Source of the DNA: a virus
Reading direction: 5' to 3' (one strand)
Virus record (IMG/VR): IMGVR_UViG_3300035145_001165
Location: 1-64,000 of that record
Length of the DNA: 64,000 nucleotides
Positions 30,273 through 37,374 of the stretch are shown here, piece by piece. How positions within the stretch are numbered: position 1 is the first letter of the stretch; the number at the start of each line of letters is the position of its first letter. The notes beneath the pieces are model-generated. The model was not told the DNA's origin, searched no databases, and was given only the letters and a program-made list of their open reading frames with translations. The position numbers were made by a program, and so were the translations under genes.

Positions 30273-30280
30273 TATTTATC
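30273..30280 (-). promoter_or_regulatory. Late-type promoter motif GATAAATA
   Basis: Minus-strand GATAAATA lies 37 bases upstream of the 2161-residue gene, overlapping the stop of the glutaredoxin-like gene. It would drive the tail-fibre operon from 30236 leftward. Confidence 0.5.
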
Positions 30281-30524
30281 AGAGGAACATTCCCTTGTCT
30301 GACAAATATCTTAGTGTGGTCTTCATATCGCCAATGTGCTTCAAACCGACAGCACACTGTGGATATGTTGCGTCTTCACCAAATTCATTGCGAAATTGAT
30401 GATCCTCGAAATGTTTACCTAATTCGTATTTTTGGAAGTCATCGACTTCGCTGAGATTTTCCAAAAGTGCTGCTAGACGCTCACACTCTTGGCTGCCGTT
30501 GCTATACAGTACTGCTGTGGTCAT
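30279..30524 (-). CDS. Glutaredoxin-like small protein
   Basis: 81 residues from ATG at 30524; a TTG two codons upstream is less likely. The start TTAVLYSNGSQECERLAALLE resembles the glutaredoxin beta1-alpha1 unit, quoted here as AVLYSNGSQECERLAALL, but the active site has one cysteine (SQEC) instead of CxxC. Near the end YPQCAVGLKHIGDMKTTLRYL (YPQ then HIGDM) corresponds to the cis-proline and GG loop that bind glutathione. Such single-Cys variants may act as adaptors or be redox-inactive. Overlaps the upstream small gene by 23 bases. The window also holds a standard CxxC glutaredoxin at 57680-57925. Confidence 0.68.
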   Translation of the reverse strand: MTTAVLYSNGSQECERLAALLENLSEVDDFQKYELGKHFEDHQFRNEFGEDATYPQCAVGLKHIGDMKTTLRYLSDKGMFL

Positions 30525-30693
30525 ACTCAATTACAATTTTTTTATAGGAAGATTTCCTATCAACCACTATGTAGTGTTTTACTTCACCGTCAAGAAGTTC
30601 ACCGATACTTTGTACAAGATTATCAGCAATATTCTTGTTAGAGGCTTTACGCCAATCTTCAGCATTGGAACTAGTCACGTTGTCTCCAGTCAT
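30502..30693 (-). CDS. Hypothetical small protein
   Basis: 63 residues (MTGDNVTSSNAEDWRKASN start). It contains GELLDGEVKHYIVVDRKSSYKKIVIEYD, whose alternating hydrophobic strands (HYIVVD, KKIVIEY) suggest a small alpha/beta fold. Its start lies inside the end of the upstream gene (overlap of 23 bases) and its end overlaps the glutaredoxin-like start, a layout typical of co-transcribed phage genes. Function not recognised. Confidence 0.6.
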   Translation of the reverse strand: MTGDNVTSSNAEDWRKASNKNIADNLVQSIGELLDGEVKHYIVVDRKSSYKKIVIEYDHSSTV

Positions 30694-30985
30694 CAGGTTT
30701 ATCTTGCTTGAACCAATCTACGATTTCATCAGCACCATCGAACCCCGTTTTGTAATTAGATGGGTCGGGGTCGCCTAATCCCATCTTATTCATAAAATCA
30801 TCCATACTGCCCTCCTCAATATCCTGAGCAGCTTGACGGCGTGCTTTGTTTAACCAGTCGCGAGCAGTAGTATGGCGCTTTGCCAACTTTTCTGCCCAAA
30901 TCATATCATCTAGTTTAACCTCTTCTTTGTTAGCAATTTTTTTACAAATGAACTCTAAACGTAGTCGATACTGGGTAGAAAGCAT
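30671..30985 (-). CDS. Conserved cyanophage hypothetical protein
   Basis: 104 residues. The N-terminal two thirds are helical and basic (LEFICKKIANKEEVKLDDM, then IWAEKLAKRHTTARDWLNKARRQ split at R). The C-terminus is acidic with MGLGDPDPSNYKTGF. I recall similar proteins in other cyanomyoviruses without assigned function. The stop is adjacent to the next gene and the start follows the upstream stop directly (30986), so it is within a small-gene operon. Confidence 0.68.
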   Translation of the reverse strand: MLSTQYRLRLEFICKKIANKEEVKLDDMIWAEKLAKRHTTARDWLNKARRQAAQDIEEGSMDDFMNKMGLGDPDPSNYKTGFDGADEIVDWFKQDKPDDWRQRD

Positions 30986-31183
30986 TTAGTCTTTTCGCAG
31001 TTTTCCTTCTAATTCCGAAATTCTGTTGAATTCAGCGTATGCTTGTTCTGAACGCTCCGCAAGAATATCTAAGATATCTTCGCGGATGGTGTCGTTGTCA
31101 ACATAGTCGTCAAGGTATTTATCGAGAGCTTCCTTGAGATACCTGTATCTATGCCATTCTGGTGAATAAGGTTTGTAATGCAT
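30986..31183 (-). CDS. Conserved cyanophage hypothetical protein
   Basis: 65 residues, start MHYKPYSPEWHRYRYLKEAL, highly charged and helical, with YLDDYVDNDTIREDILDIL. This N-terminal pattern is familiar from several marine cyanomyoviruses, function unknown. It begins just downstream of tRNA-Asn (31199-31270 on the same strand) and runs directly into the next gene with no gap. Confidence 0.68.
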   Translation of the reverse strand: MHYKPYSPEWHRYRYLKEALDKYLDDYVDNDTIREDILDILAERSEQAYAEFNRISELEGKLRKD

Positions 31184-31198
31184 AACAGAAAAAATAAA

Positions 31199-31270
31199 CT
31201 CCCCCTCCTGGGATCGAACCAGGGACCAAACGATTAACAGTCGTTCGCTCTACCGCTGAGCTAAGGAGGA
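31199..31270 (-). tRNA. tRNA-Asn (anticodon GTT)
   Basis: On the minus strand the acceptor arms TCCTCCT and AGGGGGA pair with one G-U, the T arm is CCTGG-TTCGATC-CCAGG, and the anticodon loop CTGTTAA carries GTT. Length 72 including the discriminator G. The CCA end is not encoded. Phage tRNAs usually supplement host supply for late genes; the fibre genes nearby are visibly Asn-rich. Confidence 0.95.
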
Positions 31271-31290
31271 ATGAAACCAGCGGTGCTGGG

Positions 31291-31455
31291 TTAAGAGGAA
31301 TACTCCCCTAAAATATCGAGAACCTGAGAAAGGGCGTGGTGAGCGCCATCGTGCCACTCACCACTTTTATCTCGATGCTCTCCATTATACAGCGCAGTCT
31401 TCATTTTGTAAACCCGCGCTTCAATGTCAATTTTAGACATACGAGATCTAGGCAT
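31291..31455 (-). CDS. Hypothetical small protein
   Basis: 54 residues from ATG at 31455 (MPRSRMSKIDIEARVYKMK), two bases after the stop of the upstream 2OG oxygenase. A second ATG at 31440 is possible. The frame is open much further upstream, but that part is a shadow of the oxygenase gene. The protein ends SGEWHDGAHHALSQVLDIL with a short tail, partly helical. Similar small ORFs occur in cyanophages; function unknown. Confidence 0.62.
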   Translation of the reverse strand: MPRSRMSKIDIEARVYKMKTALYNGEHRDKSGEWHDGAHHALSQVLDILGEYSS

Positions 31456-31456
31456 T

Positions 31457-32311
31457 TTAGAACCAATCGGAGGACCATTCCTCAGATGCCTGAGGACCAC
31501 CTTCACCGTCTTGTGCAGGAGCAGAAGGAGCGATGTTGGGGTTGCCAGGAGCTGCGTTTTGTCCAGCACCCTCAAGTTGATCAGCAAGACGCTCACGTGC
31601 TTCGTTTTCGCTAACGAGTTCAACGTTGAACGAGAACGTCATACGGAGTTTACCGTCAGGATTCTTCTCAATGGTAGGTTGACGCTGCACCATATGATCC
31701 ATCTGAGAGGGGAAGATGACAACATCACCCTCTGCAACAGTCAGAGACATTTCTTCCTTATAACAACCATACCCGAACATATCAGGATCGTAGTAATGCT
31801 TGTTATAACGAGGTCCTTCCGTATACATCTTGTTAGGATTCAGGAAGGTAGTGCCACTGTGCAGATTCGGGTCAAAAGTGATGTAGTAGATGCCCGAAAG
31901 GTGTGACGGAACGTGATTGTGAGGTTCCTGATTTTGACCAGGACCATATGCGTTAAACCACTGTTGCGCAACCAAGAATGCGTGAGGATAGAACTCTGCA
32001 GACTTAATCGCCTCTTGGAGGTTCACAGAAATGTCTGCGAGAAGTGCTTGCACCTCGATTTCTTCTTCTTTAGTATGATCTTGCATACTTTCATCGAAGA
32101 AACTGGTATAGCAGTCACAGTTCCAGCAAGCTTGACCGTCTGTGCTACGGGTATTGCTGTTAGAACCGTTTACGTCCCGATAACGCTTTTCAAGAATCGG
32201 AACGAGGATTTCTTTCCATTTTTCGTGTGTCGCTAATTTGCCACGATACACGAAAGTCGGAAAGACAGAAAACAGACCATATTGGTCTTGTTTGTTGGAA
32301 GGTTGCGACAT
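31457..32311 (-). CDS. 2OG-Fe(II) oxygenase-like protein
   Basis: 284 residues. The core pattern is QQWFNAYGPGQNQEPHNHV, then LSGIYYITF, then EGDVVIFPSQMDHMVQ and RMTFSFNV, which matches the putative 2OG-Fe(II) oxygenase family with N-x-H...FPS...H...R-x-S-x-S-F-N features. Candidate iron ligands are His131 and/or His133 (HNH in place of H-x-D) and His206, with Arg223 for 2-oxoglutarate. The last 60 residues are a low-complexity Gly/Ala/Pro tail. A CWNCDC cysteine cluster at about 62-67 is unusual and could bind a metal. A late motif lies 25 bases upstream. Confidence 0.78.
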   Translation of the reverse strand: MSQPSNKQDQYGLFSVFPTFVYRGKLATHEKWKEILVPILEKRYRDVNGSNSNTRSTDGQACWNCDCYTSFFDESMQDHTKEEEIEVQALLADISVNLQEAIKSAEFYPHAFLVAQQWFNAYGPGQNQEPHNHVPSHLSGIYYITFDPNLHSGTTFLNPNKMYTEGPRYNKHYYDPDMFGYGCYKEEMSLTVAEGDVVIFPSQMDHMVQRQPTIEKNPDGKLRMTFSFNVELVSENEARERLADQLEGAGQNAAPGNPNIAPSAPAQDGEGGPQASEEWSSDWF

Positions 32312-32335
32312 AACGACGTTATAACGAATCGTGAG

Positions 32336-32343
32336 TATTTATT
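32336..32343 (-). promoter_or_regulatory. Late-type promoter motif AATAAATA
   Basis: Minus-strand AATAAATA lies 25 bases before the ATG of the 2OG oxygenase gene at 32311, in the gap between tRNA-Leu and that gene. Same spacing as other late motifs in the window. Confidence 0.45.
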
Positions 32344-32374
32344 ATAGAAGAGAAGGGCGGTTTTGACCACCCTA

Positions 32375-32459
32375 TGCGAGTGGCGGGACTTGAACCCGCA
32401 AGAACGCTACGTTCGGCAGATTTTAAGTCTGATGTGTTTACCAATTTCACCACACTCGC
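32375..32459 (-). tRNA. tRNA-Leu (anticodon TAA)
   Basis: Minus-strand acceptor arms GCGAGTG and CACTCGC pair perfectly. The anticodon stem CAGAC/TCTG region presents TAA in loop CTTAAAA, the T arm is GCGGG-TTCAAGT-CCCGC, and there is a long class II variable arm (CCGAACGTAGCGTTC), as expected for leucine. Length 85 with discriminator A; CCA not encoded. Confidence 0.95.
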
Positions 32460-32468
32460 AAAAAACCT

Positions 32469-32509
32469 AAAAAGTCGAAAAATTGGCGGACTTTTTTTTC
32501 CGACTTTTT
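32469..32509 (-). terminator. Inverted repeat, possible terminator
   Basis: AAAAAGTCG (32469-32477) and CGACTTTTT (32501-32509) are perfect inverted repeats around a 23-base loop. The arm ends in T5 on either strand. It lies between the 62-residue gene and tRNA-Leu and could end transcripts from the right. The large loop makes the call uncertain. Confidence 0.4.
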
Positions 32510-32531
32510 GGTAATCAAAAGGCGAATTTGG

Positions 32532-32720
32532 TCAGGTAGTAGGTTCGACGTAAACCATATAGTCTTCACCCTGATCGCGGCAGCGTTCAAGCATCACCAT
32601 AAATGCTTCATAGTTGTCAGAGCAGTCAAGGGTGCGGTGCTCACCTTCATCAGAAATGAGGTGGATCGCTCGGGACTGGATGTCCACGATGATCTTTTCA
32701 ACAACAGCGTCAGGAGACAT
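32532..32720 (-). CDS. Conserved cyanophage hypothetical protein
   Basis: 62 residues (MSPDAVVEKIIVDIQSRAIH start), alternating strand and helix: IHLISDEGEHRTLDCSD, then YEAFMVMLERCRD and YMVYVEP. A compact alpha/beta domain is likely. I recall similar short ORFs in cyanomyoviruses without a known role. It stands alone between the spike gene and tRNA-Leu, with an extended -10 element 23 bases upstream, so it may be transcribed early by the host polymerase. Confidence 0.65.
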   Translation of the reverse strand: MSPDAVVEKIIVDIQSRAIHLISDEGEHRTLDCSDNYEAFMVMLERCRDQGEDYMVYVEPTT

Positions 32721-32742
32721 AGGTCTTTGTCAGTACCCCGTA

Positions 32743-32751
32743 ATTATAGCA
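32743..32751 (-). promoter_or_regulatory. Extended -10 promoter candidate TGCTATAAT
   Basis: Minus-strand TGCTATAAT is a perfect extended -10 (TGnTATAAT), 23 bases before the ATG at 32720. No good -35 is seen 17 bases upstream, as expected for extended -10 promoters. Confidence 0.42.
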
Positions 32752-32764
32752 CACGGGTTGTGCT

Positions 32765-33676
32765 TTAGTTGATGAAGACGGTCGCTCCAGCAATTGTCAC
32801 ATTGGCAGTGGCAGTCACCGTTGCGTTCACGCCTGCTGCTATTGTAACAGATCCAGCGCCTGCTGTCATCACATTGTTACCAGCTACAACATTGGTGATC
32901 TTGTTACCGACCACGACGGTGTTGACATCGTTACCAGTCATAATCTTTTCGACCCTACCGAGACCGCCTGAGGCACCGATGATCGTGGTCTTGGTAGGAC
33001 CACCAGGAGGGATTGTAGGCAGAGGAGGGACAGGAGGGAGTCCTAGAATCTTCTCAGACTCTCTACCACCAATAGTTTTCTCGTGATCACCCTTAACCAC
33101 AGTGACCATATGACCCATACTCATCAGAGTAAAAGTACCTCTGGGATCAGTCATTGCAATGGTTCTTTCACCAAAGATAATATCATTTTGAGGTCCAGTA
33201 ATAGTCTCCGCTTTGATATCAGTCATAGCTTCCACTTTAGGAGCATTCTGAACAACTTTAGACTTACCGTTCAAAATAATAGATTGATCGGCATTAACAG
33301 TAAAGTTCTTGGCAGCATTAAAGTTAATGTTACCCTCCGACCGCATATTAATGTCTTTATATGCGTGGACATCTAACTGCCCATCAACCTCTAGTGTGCA
33401 AGCACCACCAACCTCGATATTAGCATCCTGCTCAACTTTGATGAGAGCATCACCATATGCGTGAACCAGAAGCTTACCAGAGTTAGGGTTGTCGGCAGGA
33501 ACCTTAACTGCTTTGATCTGGACACTACCATCTTGCCTTAAGTAGACGTGGTGTCCATCTTTATGTTGAATTAATTGATATGGTTTGTCTGGATTATCAC
33601 AAACCTGCCATATATGACCAGATCTGCTAACCTCGCTTTTAGTATTCTTCTTTTTTGGATCTGACTTACTAGACAT
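32765..33676 (-). CDS. Baseplate central spike, gp5 C-terminal beta-helix-like protein
   Basis: 303 residues from ATG at 33676, which shares one base with the stop of the hub gene (TAATG). A longer frame starts 3 codons earlier but overlaps more. The sequence has repeating short beta strands typical of a membrane-piercing needle: ALIKVEQDANIEVGGA, LDVHAYKDINMRSEG, and a C-terminal run NKITNVVAGNNVMTAGAG. In T4 the spike is the C-terminal part of gp5; here it is a separate gene next to the gp5-like hub. A proline-rich linker (PPVPPLPTIPPGG) interrupts the helix at about residue 215-230. Likely role: puncturing the cell envelope. Confidence 0.8.
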   Translation of the reverse strand: MSSKSDPKKKNTKSEVSRSGHIWQVCDNPDKPYQLIQHKDGHHVYLRQDGSVQIKAVKVPADNPNSGKLLVHAYGDALIKVEQDANIEVGGACTLEVDGQLDVHAYKDINMRSEGNINFNAAKNFTVNADQSIILNGKSKVVQNAPKVEAMTDIKAETITGPQNDIIFGERTIAMTDPRGTFTLMSMGHMVTVVKGDHEKTIGGRESEKILGLPPVPPLPTIPPGGPTKTTIIGASGGLGRVEKIMTGNDVNTVVVGNKITNVVAGNNVMTAGAGSVTIAAGVNATVTATANVTIAGATVFIN

Positions 33677-36600
33677 TACGGGCAATCAACGTAGTTAGCA
33701 GGATCTCTAGCGAGACCTTGGAGAATAAGTTCGGACTGTTCTTCAGGAACACACTGCAGATCTGGTTTAGCATATGCACCAAATCCGCCACCACCAGTGA
33801 TGATGACTTCAGGAAGTTCAAGGTAATTCTGACCACCTTTGACCAGAACAATACCATCCACAAAACCTTCATCAGAAATAGTTGCTTTAGCAATAGAACT
33901 ATCTCCATTTACATATACTGTAGGTGCAGAAGTATAGAGACCACCAACATTAGTAATAGCAAATCCTACCAGTTGACAAACAACATTAGTAGGTTTTGGT
34001 TTACCAGCATAACCTTGTCCAGGTCTAACAACTTTAACTCGTGTCAGATAACCTTCACTATTGAGAATTGGTTCAATATAAGCACCAAATCCTCTTGCAT
34101 TATCTTCAATTGAGATGAAAGGTCTCGCACGGTATCTTCTGCCAGACTTCAGAACTGCGATGTCAATAATACCACCGTCATCATCGATAACAGGAGTATC
34201 CAAGACAGGGAGACCATCATCATCGTCATCATCACCATCGAATATAATATCAGGTTGCTGATCAACATCGGCACGGATAACAATGGTAGCAGTTGCTGCA
34301 TAGTCATTGATCGTGAACGACAGATTTTCTGCCAACTCACGCTCACTATCTTCTAACACATTGACAACCAGTTCACCCTTATTGCCTTCAATATAAACAG
34401 AACCTTCTAATGGTTCTAAAATATCACTCTGTGTAATTTGAGAACCGAACAAGGTGTAATTCAAACGCTCACCATCTTGGAAGTTTGTAGTAGTGACAGT
34501 AAATGTCACCGACTCTCCCTCTTCTACAGCAACTTTATCTGCAGCAACAGAAACAGACTTAGCATTAGGATCAAGAACACCAGTTGCTACAGGATCCAAC
34601 ACAGCACAACCTGCTGCAACACCTAAACCGTTCAACTCAACGAAAATTTGCTCAGCAACTTCGTTAGTGTCTTCTACAACACCATCATCTAGAAGTGCGA
34701 TAGTGACTGAAGCTTGGTTATCAATGACAGTAAACTGGCGACCCATATCAGCAGGACCAGTAACGTAACTCCGCTTACCATCTTCAACCACATATGAAAT
34801 GTCTGCGAAGGTGATACCTGTGGACTCTCTTCCGATGGTGTAGTTGATTGTTGTTCCATCCTCTACATTGTTGGTTTGTAAATTAAATGTAACCTCTTGT
34901 CCTTCATACACAACAGTTTTATCTGCTGTGAGTAGGTAAACAGGTGTGTCAAAGTCAAGAATAGATGCGGATCCAATTCCACCACCTGTATCCAAATTAG
35001 GAACAGTAGGATCACCTAACAATATATTGTTATCTAAGATCCAGATCTTACCTACATCTTTAGGAACATCACCACAACCATCAGTCTTGATCTTAAGGAA
35101 GAAATACTTGTTACCCTCCTGAACATTGTCAGAGATAGTACGAACTTGAATAGTTTTTTCTACCTCGCCAACACCAAATCCTAAGAAACCACTTACAGGA
35201 CAATAATCTTCGTTTGCTTTCGCAGTACCATCAATAGTATAGTAATTAAAAGAGTTTGAAGTAGAGGTGTCGCCGTTGCGTCTGACTTTAATTTCAGCAA
35301 TAGATCCTTCGGGAACACCACCAGTCTCAGGAATATCTTCTACCCTAATAGTCCTTGCGGAACAAATAGCATTAGTAATGTCCTCGAAACCAATACCAGT
35401 ACCAGTGCCAGCGCCAGTACCGTCACCAGTACCAACTCCATCACCGTCAAGACCATCACTATCAGTGTCGCCTCCACCTGAACTGTTGGGAACTTGCGGA
35501 CCCCACACGTTTACTTCAGTGGTGTGTTCTGGTTCAGTTAAGGCATCGGCACAGTAACTATCGATAGGAAGATGGTTGCCAGACTCTAGTGCAGCGAGCA
35601 GTTCATCGAGATCGTTGTATCCCGCCTTGAGTCCTTCAAAACCACCTTCCTTGCTGTCTTTTTTCTTAGGACCACTCTTGCAGGCAGCGTTACCAGAGCA
35701 AGAGATGCCCAGCAGATTCATAATAGATGAAAGACCACCGCCAACAACATCAACTGCACTACCAATAGCACCGAGGACAGAACTAAGTCCACCGAATACA
35801 GTATTAATAATACCAGACATCTCGGACAGAACGCGACCCAAGATAGCGTCAACAAAACGCTTCGCCTGACACGCTGCAAAGGAAACAATGTCTCCGATGT
35901 ATCCCAAGAGAATACCTTCGACAAAATCTGACATTCTGTCGATGAGGTTCTCCATAGTACACCCCATTTTCTCTAGCATCTGGGTGAACCAATCCACCAC
36001 AGGTTTAAGAACACCAGGAAGAGGTGCCAACAGAGCTTTAATTAATGCTTGGATGCCTTTTTTGATCTGATTCATCAGTTCGCCAAACGCTCTGCTGATA
36101 GCAGCAGAAACGACTGCCTGAACTCTAGTAATATATCCCTGAGCAATTGATTGCAACTCAAAGATACCACCAGTGTACTTACTAATGTAGTAACTACCAA
36201 TGTTACCGTTAGTATGCTGCAGTGTGGCGAAGAATTCTCCTAGGATGTTTTCGATCTTGCTGCCAGGATCTGTAGCACACTTACCATCTGCTACAGTAAC
36301 AGAGAATGTTCCTGCTTGGTTTGCATTGCTAGCAGGAGTTGAAATTGCTGAAACCTGTCTGCTTTCATCTTCATCACCAGTAGCACCAATTTGTTTTGAA
36401 CCTAAGTTAGGATTCTTGTCTGGTTGGTCTCCAGTGACGTGTGATGCAGGGTTAGGTTGATCACCAGCTTCAGCATCCTGGGTGAGGTAACGCTGCAATG
36501 CTTGATATTCTGTAGCAGGATTGTCTTTACTAGATCCAGCAACAGCATTTTGCACACCGATAACAAGACGCTGCTTGCTATCACCATTAATCAAGGATGC

Positions 36601-36873
36601 CCATACAATGTCACCTCGCTTCAGGTTATGTCCCGAACCAGAGGTACCTGTGCCACCTGCATTATCAGCAGGCATCAAAACAGTTGCCCAAGGAAGGTAC
36701 TGTGTCTCGGGCACAGGAATAAACTGACCTCCGTCGCCAGAACGGAATTCTTTATTGATTAAACGTACACGTACACGACCAGATTCTTTCGGGTCCGCAA
36801 TGTCTTCAATAAATCCCTTCTGTAATGCGAAGAGGTCACTTACATTAGCTACATTGTATGAGGTATCTGACAT
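33676..36873 (-). CDS. Baseplate hub protein, gp5-like OB domain with Calx-beta-like extension
   Basis: 1065 residues. Residues about 15-110 fit the gp5 OB fold (GFIEDIADPKESGRVRVRLIN in pieces: GFIEDIADP, GRVRVRLIN, GDIVWASL). Residues 250-400 are hydrophobic and helical with a small Cys-rich stretch. Residues about 500-870 contain two or three Calx-beta-like repeats (YYTIDGTAKANEDY, VVYEGQEVTFNLQTNN, VAVEEGESVTFTV). Residues about 900-1040 hold beta repeats of the GxGYxxxP type, also found in the giant protein and gp53. No T4-type lysozyme domain is visible. The gene overlaps CP12 and the spike by one base on each side. T4 gp5 has 575 residues, so this version is nearly twice as long. Confidence 0.8.
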   Translation of the reverse strand: MSDTSYNVANVSDLFALQKGFIEDIADPKESGRVRVRLINKEFRSGDGGQFIPVPETQYLPWATVLMPADNAGGTGTSGSGHNLKRGDIVWASLINGDSKQRLVIGVQNAVAGSSKDNPATEYQALQRYLTQDAEAGDQPNPASHVTGDQPDKNPNLGSKQIGATGDEDESRQVSAISTPASNANQAGTFSVTVADGKCATDPGSKIENILGEFFATLQHTNGNIGSYYISKYTGGIFELQSIAQGYITRVQAVVSAAISRAFGELMNQIKKGIQALIKALLAPLPGVLKPVVDWFTQMLEKMGCTMENLIDRMSDFVEGILLGYIGDIVSFAACQAKRFVDAILGRVLSEMSGIINTVFGGLSSVLGAIGSAVDVVGGGLSSIMNLLGISCSGNAACKSGPKKKDSKEGGFEGLKAGYNDLDELLAALESGNHLPIDSYCADALTEPEHTTEVNVWGPQVPNSSGGGDTDSDGLDGDGVGTGDGTGAGTGTGIGFEDITNAICSARTIRVEDIPETGGVPEGSIAEIKVRRNGDTSTSNSFNYYTIDGTAKANEDYCPVSGFLGFGVGEVEKTIQVRTISDNVQEGNKYFFLKIKTDGCGDVPKDVGKIWILDNNILLGDPTVPNLDTGGGIGSASILDFDTPVYLLTADKTVVYEGQEVTFNLQTNNVEDGTTINYTIGRESTGITFADISYVVEDGKRSYVTGPADMGRQFTVIDNQASVTIALLDDGVVEDTNEVAEQIFVELNGLGVAAGCAVLDPVATGVLDPNAKSVSVAADKVAVEEGESVTFTVTTTNFQDGERLNYTLFGSQITQSDILEPLEGSVYIEGNKGELVVNVLEDSERELAENLSFTINDYAATATIVIRADVDQQPDIIFDGDDDDDDGLPVLDTPVIDDDGGIIDIAVLKSGRRYRARPFISIEDNARGFGAYIEPILNSEGYLTRVKVVRPGQGYAGKPKPTNVVCQLVGFAITNVGGLYTSAPTVYVNGDSSIAKATISDEGFVDGIVLVKGGQNYLELPEVIITGGGGFGAYAKPDLQCVPEEQSELILQGLARDPANYVDCP

Positions 36874-37100
36874 TAGTTATCGTGAATCTTACACTCTGGT
36901 GCGCCAGGTTCTTGATCGCAGTAGAGTTCGAGTGGTGAGGGATCGTGATGATCTCCTGCATCGATCTCTTCTTTATGATGCTCAACATACTCTTCTAGAT
37001 CGTGCAGTTCACCTTCAATGTGGCGACGCTGCTGAGGAGAAGTCATAGGATTCTGAAGAATCTCTTTGTCCTTCTCGATATGCTGTTCGATAGAGTCCAT
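36873..37100 (-). CDS. cp12: CP12, Calvin-cycle inhibitor
   Basis: 75 residues. The C-terminus carries the CP12 hallmark: PLELYCDQEPGAPECKIHDN, with the cysteine pair Cys-x7-Cys that binds GAPDH. The helical middle (RRHIEGELHDLEEYVEHHKEE) replaces the AWD_VEEL core of plant CP12, as in marine cyanobacterial and cyanophage forms. The N-terminal cysteine pair is absent. CP12 ties up phosphoribulokinase and GAPDH; in cyanophages it is thought to divert NADPH from carbon fixation to nucleotide synthesis. Unusually, it sits between baseplate hub genes, overlapping the gp5-like start by one base, with a late motif 54 bases upstream. Confidence 0.88.
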   Translation of the reverse strand: MDSIEQHIEKDKEILQNPMTSPQQRRHIEGELHDLEEYVEHHKEEIDAGDHHDPSPLELYCDQEPGAPECKIHDN

Positions 37101-37153
37101 TTGAAAACCTAAGGGGACGATTTTTTGGCGGAGTTTTTTTTCCAGATATCTGG

Positions 37154-37163
37154 TATATTTAGG
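37154..37163 (-). promoter_or_regulatory. Late-type promoter motif CCTAAATATA
   Basis: Minus-strand ACCTAAATATACC contains the late-like core CTAAATA just after the stop of the 69-residue gene. A perfect palindrome, CCAGATATCTGG, lies next to it at 37142-37153. Together they fill the 63-base gap before CP12 and could start a transcript covering CP12, the hub and the spike. Confidence 0.5.
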
Positions 37164-37373
37164 TCAAATTTCGGTACGATTGACCACTTCCGTGACAGGT
37201 AATGCCTCGGGAGATTTCTCCAGTTCCATTTTAAGCCGTTCTAATTGAAGTGCAAGCTGTGCATACAATTTACTACGAATTGTAGTGTCTTCTTCGACTT
37301 CAATCTTTTCAAGAATCTGATACAGACTTTGTGTCAGATGCGTAGGGTATTGTTTTAAAAATTCCTTGTCCAT
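37164..37373 (-). CDS. Hypothetical small protein
   Basis: 69 residues, mostly helical and charged (LTQSLYQILEKIEVEEDTT, then KLYAQLALQLERLKMELEKS). It starts one base after the stop of the gp27-like gene, so it is in the hub operon. A coiled-coil or assembly-factor role is possible but nothing specific is recognised. Confidence 0.65.
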   Translation of the reverse strand: MDKEFLKQYPTHLTQSLYQILEKIEVEEDTTIRSKLYAQLALQLERLKMELEKSPEALPVTEVVNRTEI

Positions 37374-37374
37374 T

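Noticed and set aside
31456-31623. Longer start for the 54-residue gene
   Set aside because: The extension is entirely inside the 2OG oxygenase gene and has shadow-like Leu-rich composition.
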